Origin: Allobosea lathyri
Lineage (GTDB): Bacteria > Pseudomonadota > Alphaproteobacteria > Rhizobiales > Beijerinckiaceae
Reading direction: 5' to 3'
DNA length: 55,859 nt
Assembly: GCF_900108245.1 (NCBI RefSeq)
Contig: NZ_FNUY01000021.1
Coordinates: 1-55,859 of the forward strand
Part shown: piece after piece, positions 26,641 through 36,568 of the stretch
Position numbering within the stretch: the stretch's first letter is position 1
How the letters are laid out: the number at the start of each line of letters is the position of its first letter
Position numbers and translations under genes: made by a program
The notes under the pieces: model-generated
Told to the model about the DNA's origin: nothing
What the model saw: only the letters and a program-made list of their open reading frames with translations
The model's database searches: none

Positions 26641-28622
26641 GCCGCCCTCGCTGTCGCAGGACGCTCAGCTGCCGTGACGGGATAGGTCTTGGCGTCGCGA
26701 ACCTTGACGCGTGCCGAGATCACACCCTTGCGGCCGTCTTCGAAGGTGACTTCGGTGGAGATGTCGGCGGCCTCCGAGCCGTCATAGAGAGCGTTCACCA
26801 GCGGCGCGTAGCGCTCGGCGATGAAGCCGCGCCTCACCTTTTGCGTCCGCGTCAGTTCGCCATCGTCGGCGTCGAGTTCCTTGTGCAGGATCAGGAAGCG
26901 CTTGATCTGCGCTCCGCCCATCAGCGGTTCGGCTGCCAGCGAACGGTTCACCTCGTCGATGTGCTTGGCGATCATGTCGTAGACGAGATCGTGACCGGCG
27001 AGCTCCTGATAGGAGGCATAGACGACATTGTTGCGCTCGGCCCAGTTGCCGACGGCAGTGAGGTCGATATTGAGCGCGACGGTGGCGTAGTCGCGGCCCT
27101 GCCCGAAGGCCACGACCTCCTTGATGTTGGGATAGAATTTCAGCTTGTTCTCGATGTATTTCGGCGGGAACAGGTCGCCGGCATTGAGCTTGCCGACATC
27201 CTTGGCCCGGTCGATGATCTTGAGATGGCCGGCATCGTCGAAGAACCCGGCATCGCCCGAGCGGACATAGCCGTCGGCGGTCATCGTCTCCGCCGTCTTC
27301 TCCGGATCCTTGTAGTAGCCGCCGAAGATCGAGGGCGAGCGGTAGAGCACCTCGCCATTATCGTCGATGCGGATCTCCACCAGCGGCGCAGGCTTGCCGA
27401 CGGTGTCGGCCTTGATCTCGCCATTGGGCTGCATGGTGATGTAGACGCCGGCCTCGGTCTGTCCGTAGAGCTGCTTCAGGTTGACGCCGATCGAGCGGTA
27501 GAACTTGAACAGTTCCGGGCCGATCGCTTCGCCCGCAGTGTAGCCGACCTTGATGTTGCTGAGACCGAAACGGTTGCGCAGCGGCCCGTAGATGACGATG
27601 TCGCCGAGCTTGTAGAGCAGCCTGGCCCCCAGCGGCACGCTCTCGCCATTGAGGATCTTCTCGCCATGCTGCTTGGCGACGCCGAGGAAGTAGTGGAATA
27701 GCTTCCGCATCAGCGGCCCGGCATCTTCCATGCGCACCATGGTCACGGTCAGCATGGTCTCGAAGACGCGCGGCGGCGCGAAGGCGTAGGTGGTGCCTAC
27801 CTCGCGGCGGTCGTCGATGACGGTTTCCGGCCCTTCCGGGCAGTTCACGCAGAAACCGGCGACGATCGCCTGCGCATAGGAGAAGACATGGTCGCCGACC
27901 CAGGCGATCGGCAGATAGGCGATGATCTCGTCGCTTTCGTTCAGCCCGTCGAACTGGCAGCCGATCTCGGCGGCCGTGATGACGTTGAAATGGCTGAGCA
28001 TGACGCCCTTGGGACGCCCCGTCGTGCCGGAGGTGTAGAGGATGATGCCGAGATCGGCACCGGCGCCCGCCTCCATCTCGCGTTCGAGCGCCGCGCTGAC
28101 CTCAGGCGATGCCCGCAGGGCCTTGCAGCCTGAATCGATCACGTCCCCGATCGCATGCAGCTTGTTGTGGTCGTAGTCGCGCAAGCCCCGGGGCTCGTCA
28201 TAGAGCATATGCCGCAGCTTCGGCAGACGCTCGGCGATGGAGAGTATCTTGTCGACCTGCTCCTGGTCCTGCACGCAGGCGAAAACCGCCTCGGCATGAT
28301 CCAGCACATAGGCCATCTCTTCGGCGACGCTGTCGGCATAGACAGGTACCGGTACGGCTCCGATCCACTGCGCGGCGCACATGGACCAGTAGAGCCTGGG
28401 GCGATTGTAGCCGATGATCGCCACCTTATCGCCGCGCTTCAGCCCGAGATCGCGCAGACCCTGGGCATAGTTGCGGACATGCTCGGCGACCTCCGCCCAG
28501 TTCCAGGACTGCCAGATGCCGAGGTCCTTGTGCCGGAATGCGACGCGCGTACCCCGCTCGCGCGCATTGCGCAGCAGCAATTTCGGAAAGGTATCCGCCT
28601 GGCCGGCGGTTGCGCTTGCCAC
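26637..28622 (-). CDS. Long-chain/aryl acyl-CoA synthetase (AMP-forming)
   Basis: A 661-residue ANL-superfamily enzyme. The P-loop is ILYTSGTTGRPKGVMLSH, A5 is LKQLYGQTEAGVYIT, and the A7-A8 region is GYVRSGDAGFFDDAGHLKIIDRAKDVGKLNAGDLFPPKYIENKLK. It resembles the FAA1/LC-FACS branch by length and by the KDVGKL hinge. It is the first gene of the liv operon, with a GTG start behind GGGAG. It probably activates the imported acid to its CoA thioester; fatty versus aromatic acid cannot be decided from sequence. Confidence 0.9.
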
Positions 28623-28745
28623 GGTCGCGTTCTCCCTGACGAGCCGCCGTACTTTGCGGCGGCTTTCATTCGGGCCGGTTCCAGCCCTTGTTCTTCATGC
28701 AAATCTTGCAGCCACGTGACATCTTCGCAAGGGGGGCCTTGACAG

Positions 28746-28773
28746 ACAATCCAGCATTTGGTCGATATTGTCA
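28746..28773. promoter_or_regulatory. Possible operator upstream of the acyl-CoA synthetase-liv operon
   Basis: GACAAT and ATTGTC are inverted arms 16 bases apart in the 229-base gap between the synthetase and Crp/Fnr genes. This is a weak signal; no classical FNR or CRP box was found. Confidence 0.25.
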
Positions 28774-28851
28774 GCCGAAGTGTGCATTGACGTTCTTGCA
28801 CATGATCGTGACCTGCTGCGGTCATAATCGATCTGCGCGGATCAGGCGATT

Positions 28852-29526
28852 TTAGCCCTCATACCGCGCCAGCCGGTCGAGATCGATGATCGTGACGCTG
28901 CCATGGCCGACCTCGATCAGGCCGAGATCGGCGAGTTTTGCCAGTCCCTGATTGGCGACCTGCCGCGACATGCCGGCGAGCAGGCCGAGCTCCTCCTGCG
29001 AGATCGCCAGCGTCCGGTCCTGTCCGGGGTAGAGGATCGGATTGAACAGCCAGGCGAGATTGCGCGCCAGCCGGCCGGTCGAGCCCAGCATGCGGTCATA
29101 TTCGGCCAATGCGATGAACTGGGCCAAGCGCTCGTTGAACTGGTGCACAAGGAAGCGGTTGAACGCCGCGCTGTGCTCGAACAGCCAGAGGAAGGTGGAG
29201 CGCCGCATCAGCGCCAGCCGTGTTTCGCGCAACGCGACCAGTTCATAGCGGCGCGGCTCGGCCTTGATCACCGTGCCCTCGCCGAACCAGGCGCCGGCGC
29301 GCATGCCCGCCAGCGTCGCGGATTTGCCGGTCTTTGACGTTGCGCTCATCTTGACCAGGCCCTCGGCGACGCCGGTCCAGGATTCGAGGGTGTCGCCGAC
29401 ATGGCAGATATAATTGCCCTTGCCGTAGAGCTTCATGGTGATGCCGCGCCGCGCTTCCTCGAACTCCCCCTCCGCAAGGTCGCGCGACCAGACGGCTATG
29501 CGGCGCAACTCTTCGGCTGGGATCAA
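28852..29526 (-). CDS. Crp/Fnr family transcriptional regulator
   Basis: A 224-residue protein. The cyclic-nucleotide-like beta roll (KGNYICHVGDTLESWTGVAEGLVKM, GAWFGEGTVIKAEPRRYELVALRETRLALM) is followed by a long dimer helix and the HTH_Crp domain (ISQEELGLLAGMSRQVANQGLAKLADLGLIEV). The N-terminal FNR cysteine cluster is absent, so oxygen sensing through a 4Fe-4S centre is unlikely. The start is a TTG with AAGGA 13 bases upstream and is uncertain. It lies between the oxidoreductase and the liv operon and probably regulates one or both. Confidence 0.88.
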   Translation of the reverse strand: MIPAEELRRIAVWSRDLAEGEFEEARRGITMKLYGKGNYICHVGDTLESWTGVAEGLVKMSATSKTGKSATLAGMRAGAWFGEGTVIKAEPRRYELVALRETRLALMRRSTFLWLFEHSAAFNRFLVHQFNERLAQFIALAEYDRMLGSTGRLARNLAWLFNPILYPGQDRTLAISQEELGLLAGMSRQVANQGLAKLADLGLIEVGHGSVTIIDLDRLARYEG

Positions 29527-29621
29527 GGCGGGGGCTGTCCTTCGCGGCGAATTGAATCTGACGTCTCCGCAATATGCAGCGCCGCCGCCGCAAAACTCAA
29601 GATTGCAGAACGCGCGAACTG

Positions 29622-29779
29622 CCTTCTCCCCTCGCGGGAGAAGGTGGTGGCGGCGCGTAGCGCTGACGGATGAGGGGGCGCCGTGAGCTTTCCATGTTCA
29701 TGGGGGACACCAGCCGGATAAGGCACGGCGCCCCCTCATCCGGCGCTGCGCGCCACCTTCTCCCGCGAGGGGAGAAGGG
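29622..29779. repeat. Inverted repeat, family D
   Basis: The arms ccttctcccctcgcgggaga and tctcccgcgaggggagaagg flank about 110 bases. It ends ten bases before the oxidoreductase stop codon and is related to 21849-21982. Confidence 0.8.
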
Positions 29780-29789
29780 AGGCGGTGGC

Positions 29790-32700
29790 CTATTCCGCCG
29801 CCCTGGGCATCGCCAGCGCCGCGGCCGAGCCGTCGCGCAGCCTTTCCAGCAGTTCGGCCTCCTCCGCCTTCGCCTGCTTGAGATGGCGCTCCTTCACATG
29901 GCCGAAGCCGCGGATTTTCTCCGGGATCGCCGCCAGAGCCACGCAGATCGCGTGGTTCTCCACCGAGAGCCTGCTGACGATTTCGCCGATCAGCCCCTCG
30001 TAATCGGCGATGAGCTGGCGCTCGGTCTTGCGCTCGGGGCTGTAGCCGAAGATGTCGAAGGCCGTCCCGCGCAGGCCCTTGAGCTTTGAGAGCCAGCCGA
30101 AGGCCGTCATCATCCACGGCCCGAAGCTCATCTTGCGCGGCAGGCCGGTATTCGGATCGAGCTTCGCCATCAGCGGGGGCGCCAGATGGAAATCGTAGCG
30201 CAGAGGTTTGCCGGCCCCATCGGTCGTCTCAAAAGTCGAAGCGATCTGCTTCTGAAAGGCGCCATCAGCGTAAAGCCGCGCCACCTCATACTCGTCCTTA
30301 TAGGCCATCAGCTTGAAGAGGTAACGCGCGACGCTCTCCGAGAGCGCGGTCTGGCCGGGCAGCACGCCGGCCTCCTTTGTCTGTGCGCGCGCAACGAGGT
30401 GGCGATAGCGCGCGCCATAGGCCGCGTTTTGGTACGCGGTGAGATAGTCGACGCGACGCGCGATGATCTCTTCGAGCGTTTCGGAGATGTGCCGCGCCTG
30501 CGTCGGCGCGCTCGCCTCCCTCAGCACAGCAGCCAGCGCAGCCGGATCATGTGCCGCACGGCGGCCCAGTTCGAACGCCTGCTTGTTCATCGGCACAGCT
30601 TCGCCATTGAGCTCTATCGCCCGCATCAATGCCGCCAGCGACAGCGGCACGCCGCCGAACTGCCAGGCGTAGCCGAGCATGAACATGTTGGCGGCGATGG
30701 CATTGCCGAGGAAGGCGACGGCCGCAGCCGTGGCATCGACGAAATGCGTCTGCTCGCGGCCCGAGGCCGAGACAATGGCCCGCTTCAGCCGCTCGATCGG
30801 TAGCGAGAAATCGGCATTGCGGGTGAAGTCGCCCGGCATGCTCTCGGCGGTGTTGACGACGACGGTAGCGCCCATCGGCTTGATCGCGCCCAGCACCTTC
30901 TTCGAGCCGGTGACGGTGAGATCGCAGCCCAGCACGAGATCGGCCTGACCGGCGGAGACGCGGATGGCGTGAATGTCCTCCGGCCTTGGCGCCAGCTTGA
31001 CGTGGCTGAACACGGCGCCGCCCTTCTGGGCGAGGCCAGCCATGTCGATCATGCCGCAGCCCTTGCCCTCGAGATGAGCGGCCATGCCGAGGATTGCGCC
31101 GATCGTCACGACGCCGGTGCCACCGACGCCTGTCACAACCACCGCAAAGCTGCGGTCGAGCGCCGGAACCTGCGGCTCCGGAATCGCGGTTTGCGCCAGA
31201 CCGCCCGCATCGAGCTGGCGCGGCGCCGCCTTCTTGAGCCTTGCACCGTGCACGGTGACGAAAGACGGGCAGAAGCCCTTCAGGCAGGAGAAATCCTTGT
31301 TGCAGTTCGACTGGTCGATCTGGCGCTTGCGGCCGAATTCCGTTTCCAGCGGCTGCACCGAGACGCAGTTCGACTGCACGCCGCAATCGCCACAGCCCTC
31401 GCAAACCAGCTCGTTGACGACGACGCGCTTGTCGGGGTCGGGATAGCTGCCGCGCTTGCGGCGGCGGCGCTTCTCGGTTGCACAGGTCTGGTCGTAGAGC
31501 AGCAGCGAGACGCCCTCGACCTGTGCCAGCTCCCGCTGCACGGCGTCGAGATCGTCGCGATGGTGCATCGTCGTGCCCGGCGGCCACTGCGTGCCAGCCG
31601 GATATTTGTCGGGATCATCCGCCACGATGGCGATGCGTTTGACGCCCTCGGCAGCGACCTGCCGCGCCATCTGGTCGGGCGTCAGATGCCCTTCCGCCTG
31701 CTGTCCGCCCGTCATCGCGACGGCGTCGTTGTAGAGCAGCTTGTAGGTGACGTTGACGCCCGATGCGACGGCCCAGCGGATCGCGAGCGAGCCGGAATGG
31801 GTATAGGTGCCGTCGCCGAGGTTCTGGAAGACATGGCTGCGGGTCGAGAACGGCGCCTCGCCGATCCAGTTTGCGCCCTCGCCCCCCATCTGGGTGAAGC
31901 CGGCGGTCGAGCGGTCCATCCACTGCACCATGTAGTGGCAGCCTATGCCGGCATAGGCGCGCGAGCCTTCGGGCACCACCGTCGAGGTGCTGTGCGGGCA
32001 GCCCGAGCAGTAATAGGGCGTGCGTTTGGCGATGTCCTGCGCTTCCGCGAGCCGCCCCTGCGCGCCAGCGATCTCGTCCAGCCGACCACGCAAGGCGGGA
32101 TCGTCCTTGTACTGAAGCAGTCTTGCGCCGAGCGCGATTGCGACATCATTGGGATCGAGCGCGCCATGGACAGGAAACAGCCACTCGCCGTTCTCATCCT
32201 TCTTGCCGATTACCATCGGCTGGGACTTCGCGCCGTAAAGCTCCTCGCGGACCTGAACCTCGATCAGCGAGCGCTTCTCCTCGACCACCATGATCAGGTC
32301 GAGCCCTCCGGCGAAACGCTTGAGCTCGCCTGGGTCGATCGGCCAGGGACAGGCGACCTTGAACAGCCGGAGGCCCAGATCATTCGCCTTGACCTCGTCG
32401 ATGCCGAGGTCCTCCAGCGCCTGGCGGACATCGAGATAGGATTTCCCGACGGTGATGATGCCAATGCGCGGCTTCTTGCCGCCCGAGGTGATCGCCTGGT
32501 TGAGCTTGTTGGCGCGCAGATAGGCCAGGATCGCGGCGCGCTTGTGAATATGCAGCCGCTTCTCCTGTTCGAGGAAGTCGAGCTCCCGGCGGATGCTCAG
32601 GCCGCCCGGCGGCATCGCGAAATCATCGGGCGTCGCGATCTCGACGCGATCGACGGAACCGTCGACGGAAGCGGTCGATTCGATGTTATCCTTGACGCAT

Positions 32701-33347
32701 TTGATGCCGACCCAGACCGAAGCGAAACGCGAGAGCGCGATGCCGTGCAGGGCGTAGTCCATGATCTCCTGCACGCCGGCAGGATTCAGGATCGGCATCA
32801 TCCGGTCGACCAGGACGAATTCGGTCTGGTGCGCATTGGTCGAGGATTCGGCGGTGTGGTCGTCGCCCATCAGGCAGATGACACCGCCATGGGGCGAGGT
32901 TCCCGCCATATTGCCATGGCGGAAGACGTCGCCGCTGCGATCGACGCCCGGCCCCTTGCCGTACCAGAGCGCGAAGACGCCGTCATAGCGGCCCTCGCCC
33001 TGAAGCTCGGCCTGCTGCGTGCCCCAGACGGCAGTTGCCGCGAGATCCTCGTTGAGGCCGGGCTGGAAGACGATATTCGCGGCCTTGAGCGGCTTGGCCG
33101 CGCGCGAAAGCTGCTGGTCGAGCCCGCCGAGCGGCGAGCCGCGATAACCGGAGACGAAGCCCGCCGTATTCAATCCGGCCCGCCTGTCGCGCTCGCGCTG
33201 GACCAGCAGCATGCGCGCGATGGCCTGCGTGCCCGTCAGGAAGATGCTTTGCTTGGACAGGTCGTATTTGTCGTCGAGCGCAACCTCGCGCAGACCGCCG
33301 CTCGCAGCGTCGGTGCCCGCGCCGGAATTCCGCGTCATCTCGGCCAT
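29790..33347 (-). CDS. Fused indolepyruvate:ferredoxin oxidoreductase (IorA-IorB type)
   Basis: A 1185-residue protein. The N-terminal pyrimidine/TPP domains show GFVSGYRGSPLGGLDQQL and MGDDHTAESSTNAHQTEF. A TPP-binding half has CSGCPHSTSTV near residue 450 and GCHYMVQWMD. Ferredoxin-like Cys clusters follow: CEGCGDCGVQSNC near residue 650 and CNKDFSCLKGFCPS near 690. The gamma domain is VVTGVGGTGVVTIGAILGMAAHLEGKG. It decarboxylates arylpyruvates (indolepyruvate, phenylpyruvate) to aryl-acetyl-CoA, reducing ferredoxin. The ATG has GGGAGG upstream. Its neighbours, two acyl-CoA ligases and a liv-type transporter, suggest aromatic acid or amino acid catabolism. Confidence 0.93.
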   Translation of the reverse strand: MAEMTRNSGAGTDAASGGLREVALDDKYDLSKQSIFLTGTQAIARMLLVQRERDRRAGLNTAGFVSGYRGSPLGGLDQQLSRAAKPLKAANIVFQPGLNEDLAATAVWGTQQAELQGEGRYDGVFALWYGKGPGVDRSGDVFRHGNMAGTSPHGGVICLMGDDHTAESSTNAHQTEFVLVDRMMPILNPAGVQEIMDYALHGIALSRFASVWVGIKCVKDNIESTASVDGSVDRVEIATPDDFAMPPGGLSIRRELDFLEQEKRLHIHKRAAILAYLRANKLNQAITSGGKKPRIGIITVGKSYLDVRQALEDLGIDEVKANDLGLRLFKVACPWPIDPGELKRFAGGLDLIMVVEEKRSLIEVQVREELYGAKSQPMVIGKKDENGEWLFPVHGALDPNDVAIALGARLLQYKDDPALRGRLDEIAGAQGRLAEAQDIAKRTPYYCSGCPHSTSTVVPEGSRAYAGIGCHYMVQWMDRSTAGFTQMGGEGANWIGEAPFSTRSHVFQNLGDGTYTHSGSLAIRWAVASGVNVTYKLLYNDAVAMTGGQQAEGHLTPDQMARQVAAEGVKRIAIVADDPDKYPAGTQWPPGTTMHHRDDLDAVQRELAQVEGVSLLLYDQTCATEKRRRRKRGSYPDPDKRVVVNELVCEGCGDCGVQSNCVSVQPLETEFGRKRQIDQSNCNKDFSCLKGFCPSFVTVHGARLKKAAPRQLDAGGLAQTAIPEPQVPALDRSFAVVVTGVGGTGVVTIGAILGMAAHLEGKGCGMIDMAGLAQKGGAVFSHVKLAPRPEDIHAIRVSAGQADLVLGCDLTVTGSKKVLGAIKPMGATVVVNTAESMPGDFTRNADFSLPIERLKRAIVSASGREQTHFVDATAAAVAFLGNAIAANMFMLGYAWQFGGVPLSLAALMRAIELNGEAVPMNKQAFELGRRAAHDPAALAAVLREASAPTQARHISETLEEIIARRVDYLTAYQNAAYGARYRHLVARAQTKEAGVLPGQTALSESVARYLFKLMAYKDEYEVARLYADGAFQKQIASTFETTDGAGKPLRYDFHLAPPLMAKLDPNTGLPRKMSFGPWMMTAFGWLSKLKGLRGTAFDIFGYSPERKTERQLIADYEGLIGEIVSRLSVENHAICVALAAIPEKIRGFGHVKERHLKQAKAEEAELLERLRDGSAAALAMPRAAE

Positions 33348-33427
33348 GGCCGACCTCCCGATCGTCCGTTTCCTGGAATACGGGCCGGTTGGTCCGGCCT
33401 CGGGCCTGCGAAGAGACAGGTTAATAA

Positions 33428-33442
33428 GTCAGCATTGCTGAC
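33428..33442. promoter_or_regulatory. Perfect palindrome upstream of the indolepyruvate oxidoreductase gene
   Basis: GTCAGCA-T-TGCTGAC, 81 bases upstream of the oxidoreductase start. It is positioned as an operator or activator site. The cognate regulator is unknown. Confidence 0.45.
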
Positions 33443-33619
33443 ATTTACTGGGCATGCGGTCAACCAGATTGGCATCATTCCAGATTCCGGCGGCAGGTCC
33501 AATCCCGCTGCGCCGCGATTTGGCCCCTATTACGGGCGATGGCTTCGCCGGGAGTGCCAGTGGTGCCGGGCGCCGCGCATTCACAATGCGTTAACCATGA
33601 TCGCCCAGGTTCCCGCCTC

Positions 33620-34288
33620 ATGCAGAGGAAGCCGTTTTTGACGCGACGCATGACCCTTTCGGCCTTGCTTGCAGCTGTGGCGATGGTGATCGGGCTCGCT
33701 GGGCCGGCACGCGCCCACCCCCACGTCTTCGTTTCCGCACGTGCCGAAATCGTCTTCGCGCCGGACGGCGCGGTAACGGCGCTGAAGCACATCTGGAGCT
33801 TCGACGAGGCCTATTCCGCCTATATCACGCAAGGGCTCGACAAGAACGGCGACGGCAAGCTCACGCCCGACGAACTGGTCGAACTTGCCAAGGTGAACAT
33901 GGATTCGCTTCCCGATGTCGGCTTCTTCACCACGGCCAAGGCCAATGGCAGGCCGCAGGAGTTCGGCGTGCCCCATGACGCCAGCCTGTCCTTCGAGAAC
34001 AAGATCCTGACACTGACCTACACGCTGCCGCTGAAGACGCCCGTGCGCGCCATTCGGTCCATAGGGCTGGAGATCGGCGATCCCACCTATTTCGTCGCCT
34101 TCGATATCGTCGACGGGGCGGACGCCGTGATCACGAAGGATGCGCCGAAGGGCTGCGTCGTGCGCATCGCACGGCCGCCCAAGCTCGACGCGGAAACCCA
34201 GCAGAAACTGGCCCAGGAGGACATCACCGCCACGCCCGACACGAGCGGCCTCCAGGTCACCACGCGCGCGCTGGTCGCATGTCCCTGA
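33620..34288 (+). CDS. DUF1007 family periplasmic protein
   Basis: A protein of about 222 residues. The signal segment MTLSALLAAVAMVIGLAGPARA is followed by HPHVFVSARAEIVF, the DUF1007 start with a potential metal-binding HPH. LDKNGDGKLTPDEL looks like an EF-hand loop. The family partners NicO/RcnA-like nickel/cobalt transporters. A start at TTG 33638 has the best ribosome site (AGAGGAAG); ATG 33620 is taken here and ATG 33650 is also possible. The stop lies inside the next gene (10-base overlap). Confidence 0.85.
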   Translation: MQRKPFLTRRMTLSALLAAVAMVIGLAGPARAHPHVFVSARAEIVFAPDGAVTALKHIWSFDEAYSAYITQGLDKNGDGKLTPDELVELAKVNMDSLPDVGFFTTAKANGRPQEFGVPHDASLSFENKILTLTYTLPLKTPVRAIRSIGLEIGDPTYFVAFDIVDGADAVITKDAPKGCVVRIARPPKLDAETQQKLAQEDITATPDTSGLQVTTRALVACP

Positions 34289-35301
34289 ATCCTCCGCGCC
34301 CTGCCCCGCTGCAATGGCCCGCGCTGTCGCGCCGCCTGATCGTCATCGGCATCGCGCTGGCTGTCGTCGCAAGCGCGCTGGCGCTGCTGGCCTATCTCAT
34401 CGCCACCGTGAGCCCACCACCCCCGCCCCCGCCGCGCAACCCGTTCGGCACGGCCCTGCCGCGCGAGGCGCTGCCCTCGACGACGGGGTTGAGCGGGTTG
34501 ATCCTGTCCTGGCAATCCAGCTTCTATCGTGAGCTCACCGCGACCCTGAAGGCCGTCAGGGAGAGCCCCGCCGCGCTGTGGAGCCTGCTCGCCCTCGCCT
34601 TCGGCTATGGTGTCTTCCACGCGGCCGGCCCCGGCCATGGCAAGGCGGTGATCTCGGCCTATATCGTCGCCGACAACCGCAGCCTGCGGCGCGGATTGGG
34701 GCTGAGCTTCGCGGCCGCGATCCTTCAGGCGCTGGTCGCGATCACGCTGGTCGGCGTGCTCACCCTGGTGCTGCGGGCGACAGCACAGACCATGAGCGCC
34801 ACCACGAACCTGATCGAGCAGGCGAGTTTCGCCCTCGTCGCATTGGTCGGCATGCTCGTGCTCTGGCGCAAGGCCGGTGCCCTGCTCGCGCTCGGCCATG
34901 GCGCGCAGGCGCATGACCCGACCTGCGACCATGTTCATATGCCCGGTCCCGACGAGATCGCCCGCCTGCGCAACTGGCGCGAAATGGCGGGCATCGTCTT
35001 CGCCGCCGGCTTGCGCCCCTGCGCCGGTGCGCTGATCATCCTGGTCTTCGCGGCCTCACAAGGCTTGCTCTGGGCCGGGATCGCCGGAACCTTCGCAATG
35101 GCGTTGGGCACGGCGCTGACCACGGGCGCACTGGCCGCAGTGGCCGTCTTCTTCAAATTCGCGGCGCTCAAGTTTGCCGGCGGCGGCAGCCTGCGCAGCG
35201 CCCGGATCATCGCCGGGCTGGAATTGCTGGCAGCGGCCTTCGTCGCGGTGCTGGGCGCGGCGCTGTTTCTTGGGCTGCTTGCCGGCGGGGCAGGTAGCTA
35301 G
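34279..35301 (+). CDS. Nickel/cobalt transporter, NicO/RcnA family
   Basis: A 340-residue protein with about seven membrane segments. The first cytoplasmic or periplasmic region is Pro-rich. FGYGVFHAAGPGHGKAVISAYIVADNRSLRRG is the NicO signature with GxGHGK, and GIVFAAGLRPCAGALIILVFAASQGLLWAG is the second. A short HGAQAHDPTCDHVHMPG loop supplies metal-binding His and Cys. Family members import or export nickel or cobalt. Coupling to the DUF1007 gene is by overlap. It is 2.3 kb from a cobalt-type nitrile hydratase gene, transcribed in the opposite direction. Confidence 0.9.
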   Translation: MSLNPPRPAPLQWPALSRRLIVIGIALAVVASALALLAYLIATVSPPPPPPPRNPFGTALPREALPSTTGLSGLILSWQSSFYRELTATLKAVRESPAALWSLLALAFGYGVFHAAGPGHGKAVISAYIVADNRSLRRGLGLSFAAAILQALVAITLVGVLTLVLRATAQTMSATTNLIEQASFALVALVGMLVLWRKAGALLALGHGAQAHDPTCDHVHMPGPDEIARLRNWREMAGIVFAAGLRPCAGALIILVFAASQGLLWAGIAGTFAMALGTALTTGALAAVAVFFKFAALKFAGGGSLRSARIIAGLELLAAAFVAVLGAALFLGLLAGGAGS

Positions 35302-35330
35302 AGGAAGCCGCATCTAACGCGGAAGCCCGC

Positions 35331-35436
35331 CGTCATCCTGGGCGCCCGAAGGGCGTCCCGGAATCCATCAAAGGGCCGGACATTGCCCTATGATGGATCC
35401 CGGATCTGCGCGGCTTTGCCGCTTGTCCAGGATGAC
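35331..35436. repeat. Palindromic repeat, family B
   Basis: It starts cgtcatcctgggcgcccgaa and ends gcttgtccaggatgac. It contains the inner atgatggatcccggatctgc shared with 309-391 and 50735-50839. It lies between convergent genes. Confidence 0.8.
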
Positions 35437-35485
35437 ACTGTGTTTCCGACCCGAGACGGCACATGCGCCCTCGAGCAGCCACGCC

Positions 35486-36427
35486 CTACTTCGTCACAGC
35501 CTCATAGGTGAACAGCGTCGAGTTGTCGTCGTCGGGCATGAAATAGGCCCGCACGCCCTGCCCCGTCGGCTCCACCCAGAACGGGTTCTGCGTCATCGGC
35601 AGCCCTGATGGCGACCAGAGCTCGATCGGGACCTGGAAGACCGGCCGGTTGTCCTTGAGGTCGACGATCTCGAATCCACCAAGGCGGAAAATCGGGCCAT
35701 CCTTGGAGGCCCGGTAGTTGTTCAGCCCGGAACAGAGCATCCGGCTCGTGCCGATGAAATGGCAGTCCTGATAGTCGATATAAAGCGCCGGGTTGATGAC
35801 GCGCAGTTGCTCGGGCGGTGTCGCGGCATTCGTCACCTTGCCGGCCGCGTCGAGCGGCCAGGCATAGAAGCGCCGAGAGCCCCAGCTGACCCCGTGAAGC
35901 GACTTGGCGTCGGTGTTGTGGACGATACCGCCGATATGATCCTTGTAGCGGAAGACCTCGGTCGCTTTCATCGTCTGCGGATCGACCTTGTAGATAATCG
36001 ACTGGCTGTTGGGCCGGTATTCGGCGACGGGTACCCAGATATCCTTGCCGTCGAAGTCGATGCCGCCAGGATGATAGATCGAGCCTTCGCCCAGCGTGAT
36101 GTCGGCCAGCAGCTTGCCCTGCGCGTCGAACTTGAAGAGATGGCCGACGCCCTCTCCGGTATCGCGATCATAGCCATCCTGCAGGGCGGGGTAGCGCGTG
36201 GTCGGCTTCCTGATATCAACCGACGAAACGTAGAAGGCATCGCCGATCTTGAGCATGCCCTGCGGATGAAAGGTCGGGAACTGCAGCGTGACCGCAGCGG
36301 TCTGCTGCCATGGCGTCGCGCGCGTAAGCGTCTGGACGAGCCCGTTGAGTGCGGAATCGGCTGCGAAGGCCGGTTGACTAAGCGCCAGGCTTCCCGCCGC
36401 GATCAGCCCCTTGATCCACATCTTCAT
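35486..36427 (-). CDS. Secreted DUF6454-like beta-propeller protein
   Basis: A 313-residue protein. The signal peptide MKMWIKGLIAAGSLALSQPAFAAD is cleaved at about residue 23. The body has propeller-like repeats: FHPQGMLKIGDAFYVSSVDIRK, GHLFKFDAQGKLLADITLGEGSIYHPGGIDFDGKDIWVPVAEYRPNSQ, GGIVHNTDAKSLHGVSWGSRRFYAWPLDAAG. The family has no known function. GGGAG precedes the ATG. It follows the nitrile hydratase activator gene by 141 bases on the same strand and may belong to the same transcript. Confidence 0.7.
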   Translation of the reverse strand: MKMWIKGLIAAGSLALSQPAFAADSALNGLVQTLTRATPWQQTAAVTLQFPTFHPQGMLKIGDAFYVSSVDIRKPTTRYPALQDGYDRDTGEGVGHLFKFDAQGKLLADITLGEGSIYHPGGIDFDGKDIWVPVAEYRPNSQSIIYKVDPQTMKATEVFRYKDHIGGIVHNTDAKSLHGVSWGSRRFYAWPLDAAGKVTNAATPPEQLRVINPALYIDYQDCHFIGTSRMLCSGLNNYRASKDGPIFRLGGFEIVDLKDNRPVFQVPIELWSPSGLPMTQNPFWVEPTGQGVRAYFMPDDDNSTLFTYEAVTK

Positions 36428-36568
36428 GGTCGCTCCCTGCTCCGCCATGCGATCTGGTTGTGAGCGATGCCCGCATCCATGCAGGAGAGCAGTTACCCGG
36501 CTCGGGTAACAACCCTGAGACAACGGAGCGAACAGCATTCGACCGCTGTAGCGCCAAGCCCGCTAAAA

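Noticed and set aside
33480..33619. A cobalamin riboswitch before the DUF1007-NicO genes
   Set aside because: A GCCAGTGG string is present, but the rest of the riboswitch core and B12 box are not.
30969..33641. An 890-codon open frame on the plus strand
   Set aside because: It is antisense to the indolepyruvate oxidoreductase, which has clear conserved motifs. High GC keeps the opposite frame open; its translation is Arg/Asp/His-rich and has no known motifs.
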